Positions 55,301-64,000 of a stretch of DNA of 64,000 bases are shown one piece after another; the stretch's first letter is position 1, and the number at the start of each line of letters is the position of its first letter. Source of the stretch: Lasiosphaeris hirsuta (Eukaryota; Ascomycota; Sordariomycetes; Sordariales; Lasiosphaeriaceae); NCBI GenBank assembly GCA_030549175.1, contig JAUKUA010000001.1:2356001-2420000 (forward strand). The letters run 5' to 3'. The translations under genes were made by a program, and so were the position numbers. A model generated the notes under the pieces. It searched no databases. It was not told the origin of the DNA and was given only the letters and a program-made list of their open reading frames with translations.

Positions 55301-55993
55301 GGCGGCCCTCACTACCGGAAGTGAAGGACAGGGTAGGGTTGGAGTCGGGACCGACAACGACATTGGGAGGGGCGGTAGACGACCCCCTCACGCTGGCGAA
55401 GATATCTTGGCCGCCCACCTCGCCGCCGTAGAGGTAGCCATCGTCCCGCAGACGCAGCTCGGGCACTTCGGCCTTCAGCTGCAGCTCCTCGTCGATGTAC
55501 TTCTGTACGAGGGGGGCCAAGGGCCCGTTCTCGTCGGTAGCACGGCCGATCCTCAGTAGGGCGCGGGGCTGCGAGACTTCGAGGTAGATTTGTTGTCTAG
55601 CAGGGGGGTATGCAGGGTCGAGAACCGTCATGGTCGCACCGGAAGCCTGCACATGGGAGGAGCGTGTCAGCCACACGCCACGGTAGCACGATGTATAGGG
55701 TACGGTACCAAGATACCCATCAGGGCGACAACGAGGTCGACGGAGCGGTGGGCCCAGATCATGACCACGTCGCCATTGGTAATGCCCGCATTGTGCAGGT
55801 GCCATGCGAGGGTGTTGGCGGCTTCGTATATCTGGCGGTAGGTGAAGCGCCTCTCAGGACCTGTCGACGACTTGGTCTCGACGACGCATGTTCGTTCGGG
55901 GTGTGCCTCTGCCTGGGCGCGGAAGTGCTCCTGGATGGAGCCGACGTAGCCCGACCAGTCGAGGTCTACGGTGGGGTCGGGTAGCTGAGACAT
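52355..55993 (-). CDS. lys2: L-2-aminoadipate reductase (alpha-aminoadipate reductase, large NRPS-like enzyme)
   Basis: Three exons: 55709-55993, 54694-55646 and 52355-54638, with introns of 62 and 55 bases; 1173 residues, the usual size for filamentous fungi. Adenylation domain motifs: LSFTSGSEGRPKGV, NMYGTTETQRAVSY, YRTGDLGRY and KIRGFRIELND. The carrier domain has FFDLGGHSLLAQQF near residue 650, whose Ser takes phosphopantetheine. The reductase domain starts with IFLTGATGFLGSYLVRDIL near residue 770 and contains the YGQTK catalytic Tyr/Lys. The enzyme activates 2-aminoadipate with ATP, loads it on the carrier and reduces it with NADPH to the semialdehyde in fungal lysine biosynthesis; it depends on a separate phosphopantetheinyl transferase (Lys5 type). 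The stop codon is 171 bases from the transposon. Confidence 0.93.
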
Positions 55994-57355
55994 GGTTGAC
56001 CTGGATGTAGAGAATTGTTAAAAAAAAAAAAAAAAAAAAAAATTGCGAGGCCAATGGCTCTTTTTTGGCTTTTTATAAGACTGACTCTTTTCGCTCTGCA
56101 TACATTGAATTTTTTTTTTTTCCCTCTTGGAGGGGTGACTCAATTGGAGCTCTGCGCGCTTCGCGCTGCTGTCCGACACCGGGATGGAGGGGCAACCCCA
56201 CTAAACGGCGGTGTGGGTCTCCACTCCCCGCAGTTTCTCCCCAGCTCTTTCTCGTCAGGTGTGGAGTCAGTCACCCAAGATCAAAATTTGATCTGAGAAA
56301 GAAACTGTTTGTCTGTCCCTTTTCAGTCCCTCGAGATTTGACAGCCCGGTCGGCAAATTCAAAATCGACATCCTTGCAGGCCGCATGCCTTCATGTCTGG
56401 CTATCTGCTTGTGGCCATGCGGATTCTTTGACAGACAAACCCCTCTAGGGGCCTTCCCAGCGCAATGAAATTCAGAGCAGTCTTGCTTTGACGGCCAATT
56501 ACGAATCAGGTCTTCGACAATGCCAAAGCTATCTAGCCTTAGTCAAGCTAGCCGAGGTTTAGTCGTAAAGACGCCCGGGAGTTTTCAGATGTTGATATCG
56601 GGAGCAAGCCACGTGCAAGCGCAGGGATGAGCCGGCTTTGCTCTGCTCTGGATTGATGGGCCCTGAAAGTGCCGTTCCCGCTCCCGTGGCTGCACCGAAA
56701 TCTGCGGTCCGTGCGGCCGGCCCCGACTGGCCAGAACGCCGAGCACGGGATCTCCTGTCAGACCCCTGAAACTCGGCGTCATGGGGTGGCGAAGTCTAGC
56801 TGTGTCTCGGCCAACCCCGTCCACTGGATTTCCTTGATTCGGCGCGTCGTCAAACAGCCGACAACAGATGACGCACAAAGGGTATCCCACCAACCCTCAA
56901 TTGGCTGCAACCATCCCTCTTTACGCAGGATCTTGGAACAGCAGGCGAAGCTACTGCTCTTTGTCCAATCTTGCAAGCGCCTTTGATGGGAGAGAGGCAA
57001 CCCAGCAGCCACATGCATGTGCTTGCGCAACTTTGCATGGCAATGTTCCGGAGCCCAGGGGCTAGCTCCCGAATCTGGGAGTGGATATTTCATCACGTTT
57101 TGCCAGCTCAACCCAAGTTGACTTGCTAGCTGTGCTGCGCAAGGCAAATTGACTGCCACGTTCTTCCTTCTTTATACATATTACAGGACATACGCAGATT
57201 GTCCCTCAAAGCATATATTTACCTCCATCCTCTTGACTCTTCCTGTTGTGGTATGCACCAGTAGCCTTTCTGTCGTAAGATCGAGACTTTTTTTTGGACC
57301 ACGCCGCCATACCTATTGCCACTTAGCAACCATTTATCCCGCATAATCAGTCACC
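55994..57355. other. Intergenic, upstream region of lys2 and of the SUR7-like gene
   Basis: No gene was seen. A 23-base A run (56020-56042) lies 27 bases upstream of the lys2 start codon. Confidence 0.5.
56020..56042. repeat. Poly-A run (23) next to the lys2 start
   Basis: Twenty-three A on the plus strand, so poly-T in the lys2 sense direction, in the leader or core promoter. Long T tracts are common promoter elements in fungi and exclude nucleosomes. Confidence 0.85.
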
Positions 57356-58507
57356 ATGAAGCAACTTCCGATCGGCATCCCCATACTTATGTCACTAGTG
57401 GCCTTCATTCTGGTCCTTCTGGCTCTCCTTGCTGGTTCGAGGCCGGATTTTATGGAGGAATACGACATCATTGCTGTAAGTTAGTAGATTTTTATGCTTG
57501 GCAGGAGATGTCGCTGAAACTTTCTCTAGTTCAACACCTCAGCCCTCGGCAAAAACCTTCTCGACTTCAGCAACGATCCAGATAAGCCAAGCCCCACAAG
57601 CGATGGCCTCTGTGGCGATTTGGGCGGCTTCCTAGGCAGTGCTTGCAGCAGCGCCACAGCCGCCGTCGACAGCATCCAGAGCGACATTGCTGAAACCATC
57701 AACGACATCGGAAACGACATTGCGGACGAGCTGGCTACCAAGCTTGGCATCCACGAGTTCTACTCTCTCCATGCCCTAAGTATCTGCGAAGGCGATTTCT
57801 CGCCAAATGCTACCGCTCCGAGTGCGAGCCGCAACGCTTCCTCTTGTACTAAGGGATTCACCAATGGTATGATGATATTGCCCTACTTGCCATTCTCTAG
57901 TGTCGGCTAACCATTCCAAGGATACAACATCTCGGCTCTGCTCGACCACGGCCTGCGCGTCGGCCCCTTGAAGCTCACTCTCGCCGATCTCGGCTTCACC
58001 GATGACCTTCAAAGCGCAATCGATACGCTAAACAAGGTGACCAAGGCCTTCGCCGTCCTTCTTATCATCAGCGTAGGCTTCACCGGGCTCTCGCTAGTCG
58101 CGTCGTTAGCCGCGCTCGTCCTGATCCCGCACCGAGAGCGCATCACGCTGCTCACCAACGTCACCCTCGCCGGTGCTGCCGTAGTGATCTTGATCTTGAG
58201 CGGCCTCGTCATCACCATCGGGGCACATATCGCTGTCAACAAAGCCAATGAGCTTGGCGACGATATAGGGCTTTCTGTCAGTGCGGGCTATAGGTTTACG
58301 ACTATTACATGGGTAGCCGTGGGTCTCATGCTCGTGGCCTTCGGGTATTGGCTGAGCCAGTTGCTCAAGTTCAGAAGGGGCAGCAGAATGGGGCACAACG
58401 GCGCCCGGAAGCATGCTCGCGACTCCGAGGAGAGTGGTCATACCGATGGAGGGACGGAGATGAGATCTACCAGGGGCATTCATTTTGGGCGAACTCGTCA
58501 CGGCTAA
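57356..58507 (+). CDS. SUR7/PalI-family four-helix membrane protein
   Basis: Three exons: 57356-57475, 57530-57866 and 57921-58507, with introns of 54 bases each; 347 residues. Helix 1 lies at residues 5-27 (IPILMSLVAFILVLLALLAG). A large extracellular loop follows with Cys residues, including a CGDLGGFLGSAC pair and a later IC...SC pair with N-glycosylation sites. Helices 2-4 lie at about residues 208-232, 242-268 and 285-308. A cytosolic, charged tail ends the protein. This layout is that of the SUR7/PalI (PF06687) family of eisosome-associated or pH-sensing membrane proteins. The substrate or partner is not visible in the sequence. Which subgroup it belongs to is not clear. Confidence 0.75.
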
Positions 58508-58756
58508 CCAACGGACATGGCGATTTGTTCGTTGTGAGAGTTTCGGCTAGCGTGCGTTTCTGCTTACTTTTTGGCTTTATTCTGCATGATACCAAGATTA
58601 GCTTCCGCCTTGTGCTGTTTGGTCAACAAGCCTGGAGGCAGGGCCGCCTCCGAGCGAATATATATTTTCATATTTCTGCCAAGGCCTACTACTAAGTAAT
58701 GTTGAGACATATATATATATATATATATATATACTGCCTCCCGATAGTGCACATGT
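58508..58756. repeat. Short intergenic spacer with an (AT)12 microsatellite
   Basis: The perfect AT tract runs from 58709 to 58733, between convergent genes. Confidence 0.8.
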
Positions 58757-60107
58757 TCACCCAAAGACAATATTGTCCATCCTCAATGTCTCAACCTTCT
58801 CACTCTGGACCTTCCCGGCTGCCTTGGTAGGAGCCACGGTGTCCTCCCCCTTCTCGGCCCTCGTCCCCACCCCCCACGACCAGTGTTCCCTCGGGCGGTC
58901 GGCAAGCCCCATCATAGCCTTGGCATCCCCAGCACCAGGGCCATGCTCCCTAACCATCGCCTCGGCCGCCTGCCGCGCATACCTGACCGCCTGCTCCTCG
59001 TCGGCCACCATGGAGAAGAGCAGCGCGGCCCGCGTGTAGGCGTGGCCGAGGTACGTCAGCAACCCCTCCTGCTCGTACAGCGCGACCAGCTCCGCGCCCA
59101 GCTCGGGCGTGATGGCTCCGCCCGCCGCCACCATCTTCTCTAGCCCGTCCTCGATCTCGTGGATGCGCTCCAGGCGCGCGTCCGAGGCCGCGATGCCCTC
59201 GGCCCCCGCACTGCAGACGGCGCAGGCGCACTTGAAGCCCCAGTCGTCGAGCCGCGACTGCCGGTCCGCTTGGGATAGCGTGCCGTCAATGTACGAGACG
59301 GTGAGCTCCTCGCCGGCGGTGATGTTGCGGGCGGCGATGACGGTGTGGGTGATGTTGGCGATGCGGTAGTGGAGGCTAGATAGGGGTTGTCAGTGCTCGC
59401 GTTCATATTGTCTAGCTTGCAAGGGGTTCGGCTTACTTCGGCCTGCAGTCGTGATTGAATTTGCTGACATCGGGGAAGCAGCCCAGATGGCCCGAGTACT
59501 TCCGCTCGCCGTTGATGAACAGGCGGAACGAGTTCCTGTCGATTTTTACAAAGACGTCTTCGCCGTATTGACGCATGAAGGAATCCTGCCTCTCCTTGGG
59601 AAGTCTTCGGACAGCCTTCTCGTAAAAGTCGAGCCGGGTTTCTCCGTCGAGCTCGAGATGGGGGCCGAACTGGACAAGGAGGGCGGGCGTGTTTTTCATG
59701 ACCACCTCGCCCTTGAGGATGCTCCGGTTGGCGATGAGCCCGAAGCCTTTTCCGGGCATCTCCTGCAAGTAAAACGGCGGGGCTTCGTACACAAGAGTCC
59801 GCTCAAAGGGGAACGCATCTATAACGTCCACATTGACCTCGGACGAGAGCAGAACCAAGCCGCCATTCATGTGGGGGTTGAGGAATGTGCAGTATTCCAT
59901 GTCCTCCACGCAGTCGTACGGACCTTCCCACGGCCCCAAGTCGCGGGTGAGGATGTTGGTCTTCTTCCTACCCTGCCATGGCGCAGGGCAGATGAAGCCA
60001 CTCTGAGGCTGCAGCGGGCTGGACGAGCATATGCTCGTGTTCTCAGCCCGGGCCGTGAGCGTAAAGACGTGGATGCATAGCGCGGAAAAGAGCGTGAGGC
60101 GTTGCAT
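58757..60107 (-). CDS. SET-domain protein with a predicted signal peptide
   Basis: Two exons: 59437-60107 and 58757-59375, with a 61-base intron; 429 residues. The start (ATG 60107) gives a clear signal-peptide-like N-terminus (MQRLTLFSALCIHVFTLTARA). The SET domain runs from MPGKGFGLIANRSILKGEVV near residue 117 to the FNHDCRPNLHYRI box that is restored by splicing near residue 220, and GEELTVSYID near residue 250. A post-SET-like CACAVC cluster follows near residue 275. C-terminal helices rich in Ala complete the protein. SET enzymes methylate lysines of proteins; fungal members of this type are related to the SMYD/SET5 group. A secretory signal on a methyltransferase is odd, and its location should be checked. 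Confidence 0.82.
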
Positions 60108-60640
60108 GGTCTGTTACTCGTCAAGCTCCAGGGGCTGAGAATTCAGACATCAAGTTTGAGCGGTGGAAGTAGTAGGGGGGGATCTGTAAAAATACCAGAA
60201 TCGACATTTTCGTGCTTCTCCGTGGCTCGGTTTCAGATCAGGTAGTTGGAACGTGGCCAGTGAGGCCTGTGATATTTGCCTAAATGCTCTGAGCGTGGTT
60301 CCCAAGCCAAATTACGGTAGCAATTAAATGGTGTGACACATGGGAAACCTGCAAGCATCGGCAAGCCTTGGAACAGCAGTCAGCTCACTCGATTCCGTTT
60401 TTGTACCGCCTGTGTATTTGTCCGTCCACGGAGAGCATAGATCCGGGGGCCTGGAGGGCATGCAAACAACATGCCCCTATTCGCGCGCAACCCCAACCCC
60501 CCCGAGAAATGCTGCGTGCCCTGACAAGAGACCCAATTATCCACCCAATATTCAACAATTACCAGTGCGCCCTGGTGCAGCGGTAATGAGCGCCCTCCAG
60601 TGTGCAGCCACAGCTACATCAAACGGTCAACGTTTATGAG
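60108..60640. other. Intergenic, upstream of the SET gene and of tRNA-Asp
   Basis: No gene was seen. A stretch at about 60565-60610 resembles the 5' half of a tRNA (see rejected items). Confidence 0.45.
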
Positions 60641-60747
60641 TCTTCCGTAGTATAGTGGTCAGTATATGAGCTTGTCATCTTATCCCACCTCGAAAGAGGT
60701 GGGGAAGGACATCGCTCGAGACCCGGGTTCAATTCCCGGGGGGAGAG
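60641..60747 (+). tRNA. tRNA-Asp (GTC) with a 35-base intron
   Basis: Acceptor 5' strand TCTTCCG at 60641, D arm with A-box TAGTATAGTGGTCAG, anticodon GTC at 60674-60676 in the loop TTGTCA-C, T arm CCGGG-TTCAATT-CCCGG at 60723-60739, 3' acceptor strand GGGGAGA to 60746 and discriminator G at 60747. The anticodon stem TGAGC/GCTCG pairs once bases 60678-60712 are removed. That intron sits at the standard position after base 37 and holds a perfect 8-bp hairpin, CCCACCTC-GAAA-GAGGTGGG. In the acceptor stem, one of seven pairs is a mismatch (G7-G66) and one is a wobble. The fit to Asp is good; the mismatch leaves some doubt about full function. Confidence 0.75.
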
Positions 60748-61581
60748 AAATAATGAGGGTATTCTTTTTGTCATTGTTGTCTTCCAAGCTATACCTTTTA
60801 TTGAAGATCTTATGTCAGTGGTTCATGCGGTATACAGGACCCATATATTCTAGGTTGTAATTGTTAGGTTAGGCAAGGCAAGTACCTAGGTTAGTGTGTT
60901 GCGTGTAGTCCTTGTGCCCAACTGAGTACAGGGGGGGGGTGTGTGTGTTACCCAATAACGTCACTATTCCCTTCTGGATCGTGTTGCCAATGGGCCTTTC
61001 TGAATAACATGACCATACTACCATGCAGTATGTCATGTTGGTGTTCATAACCAGGACCACGATGGCACTGCTCGCCCACGTCACCCTTTTGATCCTAAAT
61101 CATCAACACAGTTGCGCAGCTGCATCGGTCAGGATACCTCCTTGAGTCCTATCACCCAATGAGCTGCTCGTAGTATCGGATTTCTTCTTCTTCCGAGGCA
61201 AGGTGAACCAGCCTCATGATGGGGCGCAGGAGTCGGAATGCTGGGAAGTCTGGCACTTTGTTATTGGTGTGTTGGCCGTTGGGCATGGGCGTCGCATCGC
61301 ATGCAAGTGTGTGTGGCGCAAAGGTCTGATTGATGGCGACCAATGGTAGTATTGGGGGCGGCAGGGAGTCATTATAACGGGCTAGTTTTGGCCATGTCAG
61401 GCAGCTAGCTCATGTAGGTAAGGTACCTAGGTAGAGAGGCAGACGTGAGGTTGCGGGGGAGCGAATAACTCCGAGTCACCCCGGATGATTTGGCCGATTT
61501 CGAGTGACCGGATTGTGCTGTGCCGCCAGATTCCTCTTTCTTAGGCTCACTTCAAGCTCTCGATTTCTGAAACAAATCGCG
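60748..61581. other. Intergenic, upstream of the NACHT gene
   Basis: No gene was seen. Contains a GT-rich run near 60940-60950. Confidence 0.45.
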
Positions 61582-63766
61582 ATGAATCAGGGCTTCGACG
61601 AACTCGGCGATATGTGGTATGTACTAATCCTTCCCCGGGTGACCCAGCCGACCAGGAATGAAAAAAAATGGGGCCTCAACCATCTGACGGTTCGTTTCTG
61701 TCGTCGTCACACAGGCAGGATGCCATCGCCGAGTACAGGCGCGACACCCAGACTACGCTCTCCTCGGCCGCTATCGAGGCGTTGGGCAGCATCAGGAGCG
61801 TCGAGGATGTTGCCAAGCACCTCGAAGCATCGGAGGCCACTTTTGCCCGCTTTCGGCACAAGAATGAGCGGCTGTGGTCAACACTCAAGACATTTGTAGC
61901 GCCCATCTCGGCCATCGCCAGCATGGCCATCACGCCGGCGTCAGTCGCCGACTATGGGACAGCGTCGAGCGCCGTGCTCGGCGCCGTCGTCCACCTGCTG
62001 AAGGCGTGCGACGAGGTCAGCAATGCGTACGACTGGGTCGAGCAGCTCTTCCGTGAGTTGCTGGATTTCTCGGACCGGCTGGGCCAGTATGTGGGAACCC
62101 GACCGGACCCGGTCCTGCGCCGTAAGATAGTCGCCATTCTGGCCGTCATTCTCAAGGTCATCGGCCGCTCCCAAAAGCTGATCCGCGAGCGCCGTTTCCG
62201 CGAGTACCTCCGAGTGACCTTCCTGGGCAAGGACGCGACGACCAAGAAGCTGATTGACGACCTGAACAAGGTGCTCGGAAGCGAGCAGAGATACGTGCTC
62301 GGAGTGACATACGCAACCGCACAGAGAACCGAGGAGGTGGCCAGGTCGACCAACGAGACAGTCAGTAAGGTCCTCGACACCCTCGAGGATGACAGAGACA
62401 AAAAGACCCAGGCAGAAGACGACGGTCGGCTGCGTAACACGCTATGCGCCACCTCGGCGCCCGCCGACGTCGAGGAAATACTCGTCAGGAACGAACGGGC
62501 GCTTCTCCAGGGCACCGGAACCTGGCTGGAGAAGGAGCCCTTCTTCCGCGCTTGGATACGCCGCGAAGCCGCCATTCTCTGGATATTTGGTGGCCCGGGC
62601 TCGGGGAAGAGCTTCCTGTCAACGCGCTTGATCCAGCAGCTAAAAGAGAAGAACTGGAACGAGGGCGGCAGCGATGCAGTGGCCTACTTTTTTGTCAAGG
62701 AAAACAGCGAGAACTTGCGTGATGCCAACATCCTCTTGAAGACGCTGGCCTGGCAGATTGCGACACAGGACCTGGCATTCCGGAAGCACGCCATCGCCGT
62801 CTGCCGCCAGCGGTCCCTCACCGTCACGGCAGATCTGACGTGGGAGAACCTCTTTCTCGGCTACTATTACCAGAACCAAAACCACAGCTCTTGCACCGTC
62901 ACGGTCGTGATAGATGGCCTGGACGAGGCCACGACAGAGACCCGGCGCACAATCCTGGGCTTGTTAAAAGACCTCGTGTCATCGCCGAGCACAAGTAGTA
63001 GCAGGGGCGGTATACGGCTGTCCATCGTCGGGCGGGGGTCCATCCGAAGCGACATGAGCTTCCAGCGGGAGGAAAAGAGATTCTTTATCCAAGTGTCCCG
63101 AACGAAAAACGGCAGCGACATCGACAGCTACATCCGGAAGCGGCTCGAGGAGCTCGAGATCCTCCGCGAGATGCGCAAGGTGAAGCCGGGCGGGCTGAAG
63201 AAGGCTAACCGGGAGGGCAGCAAGATCATGAAGAGGGTGTCGGAGGGGGCCGACGGCGTCTTTCTGTGGGCTAAGCTGCTGCTAGACAGTCTGATGCGGA
63301 AGGACCTGCCACAGGTTGAGGCTATCCTGGCTAGTCCCCCGGCCACGCTCGATAAAATGATCTGGTCCGTCTTTGACCGGCTTGCCAGCGACGAGGAGCT
63401 GGATCAGCAGGTGCTCCGCAAGATGCTCACATTCATGACCCACGCGCGCCGGCCCCTCTTGTTCGGCGAGCTCGACCTCATCACGAGCCTGCCCGCGCGC
63501 CAGCCCAATTATCTCCTGTGGAAGCACACGCGCGGGAAGCTCTCTTCTGTATTTGAGCTGAAATTCCCCGACGACAAGGACCCCGACGAAGAGGAAGACC
63601 GAAAGGAAGAGGTTCCTGGTGCTAGCGACACTGGCAGTGAAACCGAGGTTGGTGACAGTGAAGGTTGTGGGTCTAGTCCCTGTGAAACGGCCGAAAACCA
63701 TGGCTTTGACTTTTCATACGAGGATGAGGACGACAACGACAGCGGGGCCGAGGTCGCGTCTGACGA

Positions 63767-63800
<34 letters not shown>

Positions 63801-64000
63801 ATCTTTAGCACTTCAGCTACCAGCCTGCATCTTGCGCACGGGGGAGGCGGCGATTCGGAAGAAAACAGCGATTCTGAAGAAGCCGCCGAGGACCTACTTT
63901 CCCACCTGACGCCCAGCAAACAGCTCACCAAGGTCGCCTTCTGCCACACCCGTATCCGAGACTTCCTCGTTCGCGAAGGCAACCCCAAGAGCCGGAGAAG
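61582..64000 (+). CDS. STAND/NACHT-type protein with a Goodbye-like N-terminal domain (partial, runs off window)
   Basis: Exon 1 is 61582-61616 (MNQGFDELGDM and part of a Trp codon); a 98-base intron follows. Exon 2 starts at 61715 and is open to the end of the window, so at least 770 residues. Residues 15-230 are helical (SIRSVEDVAKHLEASEATFARF, SVADYGTASSAVLGAVVHLLKACDEVS) and look like the fungal STAND N-terminal Goodbye-type domain. The nucleotide-binding core follows: FGGPGSGKSFLSTR (Walker A) near residue 300 and VTVVIDGLDEAT (Walker B) near residue 405. Helical NACHT text follows (GVFLWAKLLLDSL). An acidic insert with 13 consecutive Asp lies near residue 695. Such proteins act in non-self recognition and cell death; C-terminal repeats would lie outside the window. 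Confidence 0.85.
63762..63800 (+). repeat. (GAC/GAT)13 trinucleotide repeat coding Asp13
   Basis: Thirteen consecutive Asp codons, all GAC but one GAT, inside the NACHT protein reading frame. Confidence 0.9.

Noticed and set aside
60565..60612. Possible second tRNA (Trp-like 5' half: A-box-like TGGTGCAGCGG followed by CTCCAGT)
   Set aside because: The anticodon stem does not pair and no GGTTCRANNCC B box follows; at best it is a tRNA fragment.
1..64000. CRISPR arrays, operons, Shine-Dalgarno sites or bacterial insertion sequences
   Set aside because: Introns, promoters and gene families are eukaryotic (fungal); no regularly spaced direct repeats were seen.

Overview
The window is nuclear DNA of a filamentous ascomycete (Pezizomycotina, most likely a Sordariomycete). 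Genes are well spaced and use short GT-AG introns of 46-89 bases. The genes are typical of moulds: a glutamic peptidase, alpha-aminoadipate reductase, an Srk1/Rck2 kinase, a SUR7/PalI protein, an S28 peptidase, a STAND/NACHT protein and HET-type remnants. One stretch carries stop codons and TA-rich DNA of the kind left by repeat-induced point mutation (RIP). Exon limits were worked out by eye from splice sites, reading frame and protein motifs.

Layout. 1-8.6 kb: a secreted glutamic peptidase, a degenerate repeat array, an amidoligase-like gene and much apparently empty DNA. 8.6-22.6 kb is a metabolic block: L-lactate dehydrogenase, an amino-acid permease, a RidA-family deaminase, an aldehyde dehydrogenase, an ACMSD-type decarboxylase, a protein of unknown function and an amidohydrolase. 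22.8-23.7 kb: a prolyl-4-hydroxylase-like oxygenase. 24.8-32.2 kb is a gene graveyard: a Pmp3-like remnant, a C2H2 protein, a DUF7580-like protein and a HET protein, the last three clearly broken, beside a TA-rich block. 32.7-36.1 kb: a short-chain dehydrogenase, a small PD-(D/E)XK-like protein and a broken HNH nuclease gene. 38.7-50.7 kb: Srk1-like kinase, a glycine-rich repeat protein, an S28 peptidase, a vanadium-haloperoxidase-like enzyme and a DHCR24-like flavoprotein. 50.8-52.2 kb: a Tc1/mariner-type transposon. 52.4-64 kb: lys2, a SUR7/PalI protein, a SET protein with a signal peptide, an intron-containing tRNA-Asp, and a NACHT protein that runs off the right edge.

How the genes fit together. 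The best candidate for a linked system is the RidA / aldehyde dehydrogenase / ACMSD trio at 13.1-17.6 kb. These are the families that carry out three consecutive steps from 2-amino-3-carboxymuconate semialdehyde to 4-oxalocrotonate, in the meta-cleavage route for tryptophan, 3-hydroxyanthranilate or nitrobenzoate-type aromatics. The permease and amidohydrolase beside them could supply substrate. No ring-cleaving dioxygenase and no dedicated regulator is visible here. The aldehyde dehydrogenase carries a one-base frameshift in a G run close to its C-terminus, and the HNH gene also has homopolymer indels, so base-calling error must be separated from real decay.
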